Below, piece by piece: positions 1 to 8,885 of a stretch of 36,866 nt of DNA (the first letter of the stretch is position 1; each line of letters starts with the position of its first letter). The stretch spans positions 1-36,866 of the forward strand of contig JAPLSF010000133.1 in the NCBI GenBank assembly GCA_026398785.1. Direction: 5' to 3'. Under the pieces are notes generated by a model. The model was given only the letters and a program-made list of their open reading frames with translations. It was not told the origin of the DNA and made no database searches. The position numbers and the translations under genes are program-made. The stretch comes from Pseudomonadota bacterium (GTDB lineage: Bacteria; Pseudomonadota; Gammaproteobacteria; Steroidobacterales; Steroidobacteraceae).

Positions 1-1
1 C

Positions 2-352
2 ACCACGAACCCGTACGAAGTGCGCCTGGGCAAATACGTGGAATTGCAGGTGCCGGACGAGGTGATCGGCATACAGGCGTTGCGCCGCATCCATGCCGCA
101 GGTCCCCGGCGGCATCAGCTCGGGTTGGTGCTGCAGGGCGACGAGCCGATCGTGCTGCGCTCAAGCTGGCATACGATCCGCAAGGGCAACGAGAACGTGG
201 GCAGCCTTACCAACTGCATGTGGTCCTACCGTCTCAGGCAGAACATCGGCTATGCATTGATCTCGACGGCCTGCAACCCGGGCGACACTGTTGAGGTCAT
301 TCACGACGGGCAGCCAATGGCCGGCACCCTGACCGGGTTGCCGTTCCTCTAG
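2..352 (+). CDS. Aminomethyltransferase (GcvT/DmdA-like) family protein, C-terminal part
   Basis: This is the 3' end of a gene that begins before the window; 116 codons remain, ending at a TAG. The translated part looks like the end of the folate-binding domain and the C-terminal barrel of the GcvT family: an 'EVIGIQALRRIHAAGP' stretch (the family has 'FIGKEAL.RI..EGP'), then a GSLTN...LRQNIGYALI segment and a final LPF, which is the usual GcvT barrel ending. Members transfer one-carbon units to tetrahydrofolate (glycine cleavage T protein, dimethylglycine oxidase, DMSP demethylase DmdA, aryl O-demethylases). The substrate cannot be told from this fragment, and the conserved N-terminal catalytic part is not visible. 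It converges with the next gene with only 17 bp between stop codons and no obvious terminator. Confidence 0.75.
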   Translation, partial: TTNPYEVRLGKYVELQVPDEVIGIQALRRIHAAGPRRHQLGLVLQGDEPIVLRSSWHTIRKGNENVGSLTNCMWSYRLRQNIGYALISTACNPGDTVEVIHDGQPMAGTLTGLPFL

Positions 353-369
353 CCTCCGGGTCAAGGCTC

Positions 370-1680
370 TTACGGCCGGCGGGTTGGCGGCTCCATCGCG
401 TCTGCCGGCACCGGCACCGGGATCGGGTGCTTGCGGAAGATCGCAATCGTGCCGAACATCGTGACGGCGATGGCGCCCATCAGCGCGTAGTTCTGCACGA
501 AGCTCGTGTACTCGGACAGGCTGCCGAATATCTTCGAGCCCGCGGAATGGCCGAGGTTGGCCATCGACATGTAGACCGCGAACTGCGTGGCCGAGATGCG
601 AGTGGAGCAGATGCTCATGGCGAGAGCGATGACGCAAACCATCGTGACGGGCTGCATCAGGACGTACGCCGACAGCATGAACAGCACGTAGGTGCTGTTG
701 GTCCAGAGTTGCTGGGTTCCGGCCAGCAGGAATGCGTGGGCACAGACCACGCCGACTGTCAGCAGCAGCATGGTCCTGGCGCCGAAGCGATCGATCAGCG
801 GCCCGAGCGCAAGTGCGGCGAAGGCGCCGGTGAGTCCCATCATGGCCACGAGTTGCGACCACTGGGCCGTCGTGAATGAAAACAGCTTCACGGCCGCGAT
901 CGGCATCAGAGCCTCGCCGTAGCCCGTGACCACTCCGTCGAAGAACATGATCAGCGAGACGACGAGGCTGGTGCGCGCCCAGAGCACCCCGTTCAGATCT
1001 TGCACGACACTTTTAAACGAGCTCGCGACGCTGCGTTGACCCACGGCCTCGCCCTGGGTCCAGGGCAGCAGACGCTCACCCTCACGTTCCCGCACGAAGA
1101 AAAAGGCAATCAGGACCAGGCCTGCACCGGCCGCGGCGACCACTCCGGTGACGGCCAGGCCGTACTTGACGAGCAGCGTTCCCGAGAGGGCGGCCGTCAC
1201 CGCCCACCCGACGGCCTTGCCACAGCTCATGAACGCATTGATCCGGCCGTGCTCGGACTCGGGCACGAGGTCGATCGCCATGCCGTCCACGGCTACGTCC
1301 TGGGTGGCAGTGAACGAATTGATGATGACGCCGAGCGTTGTCAGCAGCCCGATCTGCGCCATGGGATCGTCGATCACAGCCAGACCCAAGAGGCTCAGTA
1401 CGAGCCCGAACTGGGCGCCGAGCACCCATGGGCGGCGACTGCCCATCGGTCGGTAGGCGAATCGATCCATGAGCGGGCCGGTGACCAGCTTGAAAGCCCA
1501 TGGCAGCACGATGATGGCAAGGTAGGAGGCGATGGCGCCGGTGCTGACCCCCTGGCTCGCCAGCCAGGCCGGCATGGCGATGTGCAGGAGGCCCTTTGGA
1601 ATGCCCTGTGCGAAGTAGAGTCCCGCGCCACTTGCGTAGCGCACGGCCGCACTCCGCGACATGTAGAGCGTCGACACCAT
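370..1680 (-). CDS. MFS transporter of the PAT/AmpG-like family
   Basis: Inner-membrane major facilitator protein of 436 aa with about 12 hydrophobic segments. N-terminal 'LYFAQGIPKGLL' and the later 'TATQDVAVDGMA' motif are typical of the peptide/acetyl-CoA/drug transporter group that includes AmpG (anhydromuropeptide uptake) and acetyl-CoA transporters; the same two motifs recur in the transporter at 19685-20923, so the two are distant paralogues. The substrate is not predictable. I chose the ATG at 1678-1680 because it follows a GGGGGAGAGG ribosome-binding site and precedes the first membrane helix; an upstream in-frame start would add 53 hydrophilic, atypical residues. It is transcribed away from the small secreted gene at 1875, and the shared upstream region has a perfect 20-bp palindrome. 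Confidence 0.85.
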   Translation of the reverse strand: MVSTLYMSRSAAVRYASGAGLYFAQGIPKGLLHIAMPAWLASQGVSTGAIASYLAIIVLPWAFKLVTGPLMDRFAYRPMGSRRPWVLGAQFGLVLSLLGLAVIDDPMAQIGLLTTLGVIINSFTATQDVAVDGMAIDLVPESEHGRINAFMSCGKAVGWAVTAALSGTLLVKYGLAVTGVVAAAGAGLVLIAFFFVREREGERLLPWTQGEAVGQRSVASSFKSVVQDLNGVLWARTSLVVSLIMFFDGVVTGYGEALMPIAAVKLFSFTTAQWSQLVAMMGLTGAFAALALGPLIDRFGARTMLLLTVGVVCAHAFLLAGTQQLWTNSTYVLFMLSAYVLMQPVTMVCVIALAMSICSTRISATQFAVYMSMANLGHSAGSKIFGSLSEYTSFVQNYALMGAIAVTMFGTIAIFRKHPIPVPVPADAMEPPTRRP

Positions 1681-1773
1681 GGTCCTCTCCCCCTGCCCGG
1701 CGACCGCTGCGCCGGCTTTTATTCTGTTTGCATTCAGACTCGAGCGCGGCGGAATCATGCCAGAAAATGAGTG

Positions 1774-1793
1774 TGCAGCCAGATCTGGCTGCA
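1774..1793. promoter_or_regulatory. Perfect 20-bp palindrome, likely operator
   Basis: TGCAGCCAGATCTGGCTGCA reads the same on both strands. It lies between the divergent starts at 1680 (minus) and 1875 (plus). A TTGACG resembling a -35 box for the plus-strand gene begins 11 bp further on, at 1804, so a bound dimeric repressor or activator could affect either promoter. No regulator gene is adjacent and I do not recognise the sequence as a known operator. Confidence 0.5.
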
Positions 1794-1874
1794 TGCAGAC
1801 GGCTTGACGGTGTCCGGAACGCGCGCGCACGCTAGCCACGCTCGGTCGATACCAACAACAGAGGGGGAGATCCT

Positions 1875-2243
1875 ATGAAGCGGCTTACGGTGATGCTGAC
1901 GGCCCTGGTGGGGTTGTTCGTGCTGGCGAACGCCGCAGAAGCGAATGTCCTGCGGGTCGTCGTGGTTGAAACGAACGACGTGACCGCTTACATGGGCCAA
2001 TTGAACACTCTCAGGGCGAGCCTGCAGCGCCTCGGCAGCAAGTCAACGGTGCGGGCATGGCGCGCGCGCTTTGCCGGCCCGAACGCGGGTTCTATCGTCG
2101 TTGCGGTCGAGTATGCCGACATGGCGTCTTTCGCAGCGGAAGACGCCATGATCGCGAAGGACCCGGAATATCAGGCGACGCTCAAGAGCATGAGCCAGGT
2201 ACGCAAGATCGTCTCGGACAGCCTGTACGAAGAGCTGAAATAG
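1875..2243 (+). CDS. Small secreted protein, possible ferredoxin-like (Dabb/NIPSNAP-type) fold
   Basis: 122 aa with a clear Sec signal peptide (Lys-Arg, then a hydrophobic core, with an AxA-type cleavage site near residues 20-24), so the mature protein of about 98 aa should be periplasmic. A GAGGGGGAG ribosome-binding site precedes the ATG. The mature part begins with a strand (VLRVVVVETND), then a helix, an 'RAWRARFAGPNAGSIVVAVEYADMASFAAED' type region and a C-terminal helix. This resembles small alpha/beta ferredoxin-like domains in which one half reports 'error in measured intensity'-like VAVEY strands. That fold guess is weak and I recognise no catalytic motif. It is the only plus-strand gene between the MFS gene and katG and is followed by a strong hairpin. 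Confidence 0.8.
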   Translation: MKRLTVMLTALVGLFVLANAAEANVLRVVVVETNDVTAYMGQLNTLRASLQRLGSKSTVRAWRARFAGPNAGSIVVAVEYADMASFAAEDAMIAKDPEYQATLKSMSQVRKIVSDSLYEELK

Positions 2244-2251
2244 CCGGACAG

Positions 2252-2282
2252 GGGCCGCGTTTCAGGCTTTGAAACGCGGCCC
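2252..2282. terminator. Strong hairpin between convergent genes
   Basis: A perfect 13-bp stem (GGGCCGCGTTTCA / TGAAACGCGGCCC) closes a 5-nt loop, 8 bp after the stop of the small secreted gene and 9 bp before the katG stop on the other strand. There is no T-run on either side, so it may act as a bidirectional stop or mRNA 3'-end protector rather than as a classical intrinsic terminator. Confidence 0.6.
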
Positions 2283-2291
2283 GTTCCACAC

Positions 2292-4532
<2,241 letters not shown>

Positions 4533-4690
4533 CTAACGGGACGGTCGGTTGTGCGCTGATCATATGCCGACGTCGCAATCCAACTGGCATTTTGATTCGA
4601 TCGACTCGATAGATATCGGCAATCGCAAACAAGGCCCGGGGGGACCCGCAGGCCGCGCATTACCCAGAGCATCCGGTTAGTCTCATCTTC

Positions 4691-6469
4691 ATGAACCGTA
4701 CCAACCCATCCTGGCTGTTTGTCGGCCTGCTTCTCGTCCTCACAGCCGTGCCTTTGTCGGCCTCATCCGCGGAGAGTCCGGGTGACCTTACGACCATCGC
4801 CGAGCGGTCTCAATTCACTCGCACCGGTCGCTACGATGAAGTGGAAAAGTTGTGCGCAGCTTTTGCCGCGCGCTGGCCAGACAAGGCGCGATGCTTCGAG
4901 TTCGGGCGTTCACCCGAGAACCGCCCGCTGCTCGCCATCGCCGTGTCGGACGACGGCGTCCTCGATCCGGAGTCCGTTCGTGCGCACCAGCGACCGGTGG
5001 TGCTGTTCCAGGGCGGCATCCATGCCGGCGAGATCGACGGCAAGGACGCGGGTTTCGTCGCGTTGCGTGAACTGCTCGAAGGCCACGAAAATCGTGGCGC
5101 ACTGGCGCGGACGACGGTGCTGTTCGTGCCGGTATTCAACGTCGATGGCCACGAGCGGTTTGGTGCATGGAACCGGCCCAACCAGCGCGGTCCGGAGGCC
5201 ATGGGCTGGCGTGTGACGGCGCAGAACCTGAATCTCAATCGCGATTACACCAAGGCCGATGCGCCGGAGATGCGCGCCCTGCTCGGGCTCCTGAACGCCT
5301 GGGATCCGATCCTGTACGCGGACCTGCACGTCACGGACGGTGCGGAGCTGCGCGAGGACCTGTCGGTCGAAGTCGAGCCCGGCGACGGCTGGGATCTCGA
5401 ACTGGGCCTCACGGGACACGCGCTGCGCGACGAGGTGCTCGCCCGACTGCAGCGCAAGGGCTTTCACGCACTGCCGTTCTATCCCGAGTTCGTCCGTGCC
5501 GACGAGCCGGAGTCCGGTCTGGCCGCGGAAGTGCGCTCACCTCGCTTCAGTCTCAGCTATTGGGCCACCCGTAACCGCTTCGGCGCCCTGGTCGAGACGC
5601 ACTCGTGGCAGGAGTATCCGCGACGCGTCGCCGCCACGCGCGAGACCATTCATGCAATGGTCGAGCTCGCTGCGCGCGATGGAGTGAAGTGGCTCGGGGC
5701 GGCGCGCGCAGCCGATGAGCGTGCGCGCCTGCTCGGCGGCAAGCCGGTGGCGTTGAGCTTCAAGAATACGGACGCCGTGCGGACCGTCGAGCTGCGCGGG
5801 TATGAGTACACGCGAGAGCCTTCCTCGGTTTCGGGTCAGCCATGGATACGCTACGACTCCACCAGGCCCACGGTCTGGCGGCTGCCTTTCAAGCATGAGG
5901 TGCAGCCCGCGCTGACCGTTACGGCGCCAGCCAGCGGCTATATCGTGCCGAGCGCGCACGCCGAGTGGATGTCGGAAAAGCTGGCTCTGCATGGAATCGA
6001 GTTTCAGCGTGTCATCACGCCACAACCGGCGAGTGCCGTGCAGACGTTTCGCGCCGAAAAGGCCACGACGGCAGCGGAAACCTTCGAGGGGCGATCGCTC
6101 ATGACGGTCGACGGTGCCTGGCGAGATGAAAAGCGCGACATCGGCGCCGGAGCCCTGTTCGTGCCGATCGCGCAGCCGAAGGCGCGGCTGGTGATGTCGC
6201 TGCTGGAGCCGCAGGCGCCCGATTCGTTCGTGTCGTGGGGCTATTTCAATACGGCCTTCGAGCGCAAGGAGTACATGGAAAACTACGTCACCGAGGCAGT
6301 GGCGCGCCAGATGCTGTCGCAGGACGCGGTGCTGAAGGAGGAGTTCGAGGCGCGGTTGCGCGAGGACGCTGCGTTCGCGGGCAGCCCTGATGCACGCCTC
6401 GAATTCTTTTACCGTCGCCATCCGTCCTGGGATGAGCGCTACGGTCTCTACCCTGTCTATCGGAAGTGA
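4691..6469 (+). CDS. Secreted M14-family zinc carboxypeptidase
   Basis: 592 aa with an N-terminal signal peptide (cleavage near residue 27). Zinc ligands His111 and Glu114 lie in 'GGIHAGEIDG' and His213 in 'YADLHVTD'; the catalytic Glu is probably Glu302 in 'GALVETHSW'. 'NLNLNRDYTKAD' supplies the Asn-Arg pair that holds the substrate carboxylate in M14 enzymes. These peptidases trim C-terminal residues from peptides, here presumably in the periplasm or outside the cell. About 250 residues follow the catalytic domain, with no family I recognise. The ATG has only a weak ribosome-binding site; no better start exists near the signal peptide. It diverges from katG and converges with the next gene (22 bp apart). 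A second, differently built M14 protein sits at 20953-23700. Confidence 0.9.
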   Translation: MNRTNPSWLFVGLLLVLTAVPLSASSAESPGDLTTIAERSQFTRTGRYDEVEKLCAAFAARWPDKARCFEFGRSPENRPLLAIAVSDDGVLDPESVRAHQRPVVLFQGGIHAGEIDGKDAGFVALRELLEGHENRGALARTTVLFVPVFNVDGHERFGAWNRPNQRGPEAMGWRVTAQNLNLNRDYTKADAPEMRALLGLLNAWDPILYADLHVTDGAELREDLSVEVEPGDGWDLELGLTGHALRDEVLARLQRKGFHALPFYPEFVRADEPESGLAAEVRSPRFSLSYWATRNRFGALVETHSWQEYPRRVAATRETIHAMVELAARDGVKWLGAARAADERARLLGGKPVALSFKNTDAVRTVELRGYEYTREPSSVSGQPWIRYDSTRPTVWRLPFKHEVQPALTVTAPASGYIVPSAHAEWMSEKLALHGIEFQRVITPQPASAVQTFRAEKATTAAETFEGRSLMTVDGAWRDEKRDIGAGALFVPIAQPKARLVMSLLEPQAPDSFVSWGYFNTAFERKEYMENYVTEAVARQMLSQDAVLKEEFEARLREDAAFAGSPDARLEFFYRRHPSWDERYGLYPVYRK

Positions 6470-6491
6470 GGAGCGACCGTGCGAGCAGGCA

Positions 6492-7292
6492 CTACTGTCC
6501 GTCCGTGGCCACCACTGCCGGCACATACGTGTAGTGCCATGGCGCCGCTGGAATTGTCTGTGGACCCACGAATCGGGTGCTCGCCGCACGCACGGCAGCG
6601 TCGAGTCGCTGCGCCCAGCCCGCCGCCAGCCAATCCGTGGCGATGGTAGTGGTGCTTGGGCCGGCGACGATGCGTCCTCGCTGGTGTACCTGGAAGTCGA
6701 CCGCGCGCATCTGGCCGTGCAATGACAATCCCGGGGCCGCGATCGTCGGCGTCGGCACGGGCCTGTAGCGGGACAAGAAGGTCCTGAGTGCCTCCCGCGC
6801 CTGGTCGGGGCGATCCGCGGGAAAGTTGGGAGAGGAGACCAGCGTCTGAGCGTCTGCGAAGATCTGCTGCGCCGCCGCCGCCACCGAGTTGTTGCTGTTC
6901 CAGTGCTCGATCTGCGCGTCGAGGCTGCGGACCTGGGGATTCACGTGCAGTTCGAAGCCGGGGTTGGCAGCCACGAACGCCGTCCGCACGCGGTCGATCT
7001 CCTGTTGCAACTCTCGTTGTTCGGTTGAGCCCTCGTAGGCCTCGATCTGTTCCCGAGTCCAGCTCCAGCGCTCGGCAAGATGAGAGGCGCTGCGCACGTA
7101 TGAACGCAGGGCCAGCAACTGCCGGCCGGTGCCGCCGAGCTGGGACAGGGTCTGTCCCACCCGTGGATCGAGTTGTGCGCTGATGGACGTGATGTACGAC
7201 GGCAACCGATCTGCGTCCGGGGCAACCGCCGACGCAAGGTTGGCAGCGGTGGCCCCCAGCAGAAGCCCTGCAATCATGGCTGCCCTGAGCAT
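6492..7292 (-). CDS. Secreted M15 (VanY-type)-like protein with altered active site
   Basis: 266 aa with a signal peptide (residues 1-22). The last 80 residues resemble zinc D,D-carboxypeptidases of family M15: 'SLHGQMRAVDF' gives the S-x-H-x6-D zinc motif (His192, Asp199) and 'PWHYTY' gives the third ligand His253. The residue three before His253, Glu in active VanY/VanX-type enzymes, is Ala250. The protein is therefore either a non-catalytic binder or uses another base. The middle part (75-150) is helical and hydrophilic. It lies 22 bp downstream of the Gln-rich secreted protein gene and probably shares its transcript. The start could also be the Met at residue 6 (position 7277), which has an AGGG site upstream. 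The family assignment is my reading of the motifs, not a search result. Confidence 0.7.
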   Translation of the reverse strand: MLRAAMIAGLLLGATAANLASAVAPDADRLPSYITSISAQLDPRVGQTLSQLGGTGRQLLALRSYVRSASHLAERWSWTREQIEAYEGSTEQRELQQEIDRVRTAFVAANPGFELHVNPQVRSLDAQIEHWNSNNSVAAAAQQIFADAQTLVSSPNFPADRPDQAREALRTFLSRYRPVPTPTIAAPGLSLHGQMRAVDFQVHQRGRIVAGPSTTTIATDWLAAGWAQRLDAAVRAASTRFVGPQTIPAAPWHYTYVPAVVATDGQ

Positions 7293-7314
7293 CGACCGGC
7301 CAGCCGGAGAGTTC

Positions 7315-8115
7315 CTACTGCTGCAGCGGCTGCAGGTTGAGGATCAAGTTCAGCACCGTGCCGAGCAGCGAATCCGAACCGTTGGCATTGGTGCCATAGG
7401 TGCGACGCCCGTAGTAGCCATCCTCATAGCCCCGCTGGAATCCTTCGCGGAAGTAGTAGTTGTAGTCGTCCTGCCGCACGTAGCGGCCTTCGAAGCCATA
7501 GTTGGCGTCCTGGTAGGCGAAGGATCCCCGGTAGTCGAAGCGCCAGTGGTCCTGCTTGTCCGCGCGCCCTGCCTGGTAACCTTTCTGGTACCCGGTGTTC
7601 GAGGCCTGCCGGAGCTGGTCGGCGCCGTACTGATTGGTCTGGTAGTAGGCGTCGCCCCGGCGGTACTGGTAGGTCGGAGGCGTGTAGTAGAACGGGTCGT
7701 TATCGTAGTCGTAGCGGTCATTCGCGAGGCGCGCCTGCTGCTGGCGCAGTTGCTCGTAGTACGCCTGCTGGTAGCGGTAATGAGCCAGTCGCTTCTGCTG
7801 TTCCAGCTGCTGCGCGTTGCGCAGCGCAATCGCCTGCTGTTGCGCGATACGCTGGTTGTACTCGGCCAGGAGTCGCTTCTGCTCTCGAATGCGCTCCTGT
7901 TGCTGCTGCTGCGAGAGGCGATGCTGCTGCTGTTCCTTCGCCTCCTTCTTATCGTCCTTCTGCTCTTGTTTGTCTTGTTTGTCCTGCTGCGCCTCGGCCT
8001 TTTGCGGGGCCGACACGTCCTGTCCGTGCTGGGCGTGGCTGGTCAAACTCATCGTCGCAAGCGCTGCGCTCAGCGCAACTGTCAATCCAAGGCGAGTCAG
8101 GGTGCTGGTATTCAT
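7315..8115 (-). CDS. Secreted Gln/Lys/Tyr-rich low-complexity protein
   Basis: 266 aa, not a family I can name. It has a Sec signal peptide (residues 1-29, ending SHA-Q), then a charged Lys/Asp/Gln/Glu-rich stretch, a long Gln-rich helical or coiled-coil-prone region, a Tyr-rich segment (Asp/Tyr repeats around 'YDYDNDPFYYTPP') and a series of 'GYQKGYQAGRADKQDHW' and 'GFQRGYEDGY' repeats, where Gly-Tyr recurs about every 4 residues. Such Tyr/Gly repeats occur in surface or cell-wall-associated proteins. I chose ATG at 8115, which has a GGAG site 7 nt upstream; an in-frame TTG 15 nt earlier lacks one. A TetR-like palindrome sits 21 bp upstream of the start. It forms a likely operon with the M15-like gene. 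Confidence 0.8.
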   Translation of the reverse strand: MNTSTLTRLGLTVALSAALATMSLTSHAQHGQDVSAPQKAEAQQDKQDKQEQKDDKKEAKEQQQHRLSQQQQQERIREQKRLLAEYNQRIAQQQAIALRNAQQLEQQKRLAHYRYQQAYYEQLRQQQARLANDRYDYDNDPFYYTPPTYQYRRGDAYYQTNQYGADQLRQASNTGYQKGYQAGRADKQDHWRFDYRGSFAYQDANYGFEGRYVRQDDYNYYFREGFQRGYEDGYYGRRTYGTNANGSDSLLGTVLNLILNLQPLQQ

Positions 8116-8136
8116 CTCATGTCTCCGCAACTGGAC

Positions 8137-8154
8137 CGACCGATCTATCGGTCG
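8137..8154. promoter_or_regulatory. Inverted repeat resembling a TetR-family operator
   Basis: CGACCGAT-CT-ATCGGTCG: two perfect 8-bp arms with a 2-bp spacer, beginning 21 bp upstream of the ATG of the Gln-rich secreted protein. 'GACCG...CGGTC' arms with a short spacer are common for TetR-type repressors (NemR-like, AcrR-like). The position, inside the 5' leader or promoter of the minus-strand operon, fits repression. No tetR gene is in the window. Confidence 0.5.
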
Positions 8155-8277
8155 TGATGGCGGGTTGTATTGAGCCCGTGCAATCAGGGTAAGCCCCGGA
8201 GTCCGGATTCATCTGTACGGTAAGACACAGTCGGGACTGCGCTACGGCGCCGATTCGAGGTCGACACGGGGCAAGGC

Positions 8278-8293
8278 TGTGCACCTGTTCACA
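8278..8293. promoter_or_regulatory. CRP/Vfr/Clp-like site (9 of 10 conserved bases)
   Basis: TGTGC-ACCTGT-TCACA matches the cAMP-receptor-protein consensus TGTGA-N6-TCACA except for one base. It lies in the 292-bp divergent region between the genes starting at 8115 (minus) and 8408 (plus), 114 bp before the latter. The rest of this region shows nothing else I can assign apart from the palindrome at 8137. Confidence 0.35.
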
Positions 8294-8407
8294 GTCCGGC
8301 AACGATTCTGCGGACCTGCCGCGAGCCATCGCTAGCATGCGATGGACACGAGAGTCCGGGCGTCGGGCCGTCCTGGCTTCGAACGACCACATCAGGAGTG
8401 AACAACC

Positions 8408-8848
8408 GTGAAACGCTTGCTTGTCGCCCTCATCGCATCAGGTGCCGCTGTTCCGGCCTTCGGCACCGACGTCAGCGCCTCGATTGGAATCAGCCAACCC
8501 GGCTTTTACGGGCAGATCAACATTGGCGATTTCCCGCGACCGATGGTGATCTATGCCCAGCCGGTCTGGGTCCAGCGTCCGTCGCGCGTAGTCCAGGTGC
8601 AGCCGATCTACCTGCGCGTGCCACCGGGCCACGAGAAGCACTGGAGCAAGCACTGCGGCAAGTATGGCGCGTGCGGCCAGCCGGTCTATTTCGTGCGTGA
8701 GGACTGGTACCAGACACAGTACGTGCCGCGTTACGAGCATCACGATTATTACGCTCACGACGAGAGCGATGAGCACGATTCGGAACACGGTCATGGCAAG
8801 GGCAAGAGCGAGAGCAAGGGCCACGGCCATGAGGGCGGCGATCATTGA
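8408..8848 (+). CDS. Secreted protein with His/Asp/Glu-rich tail
   Basis: 146 aa. The start is GTG with an AGGAG site 9 nt upstream, which decides it. A signal peptide (residues 1-19) is followed by a Pro/Val/Tyr/Gln-rich segment ('VIYAQPVWVQRPSRVVQVQPIYLRVPPGH') containing two cysteines (KHCGKYGACG) and then a 40-residue tail very rich in His, Asp, Glu, Gly and Lys. Proteins of this layout are widespread unnamed periplasmic proteins of beta- and gammaproteobacteria. The tail could bind divalent metal ions, but this is inference from composition only. It converges with the TIR-TPR gene, 37 bp apart. Confidence 0.85.
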   Translation: MKRLLVALIASGAAVPAFGTDVSASIGISQPGFYGQINIGDFPRPMVIYAQPVWVQRPSRVVQVQPIYLRVPPGHEKHWSKHCGKYGACGQPVYFVREDWYQTQYVPRYEHHDYYAHDESDEHDSEHGHGKGKSESKGHGHEGGDH

Positions 8849-8885
8849 TCGCCACTTCCCGGCTGCGTGAGTCTTCCCGGGTGGG

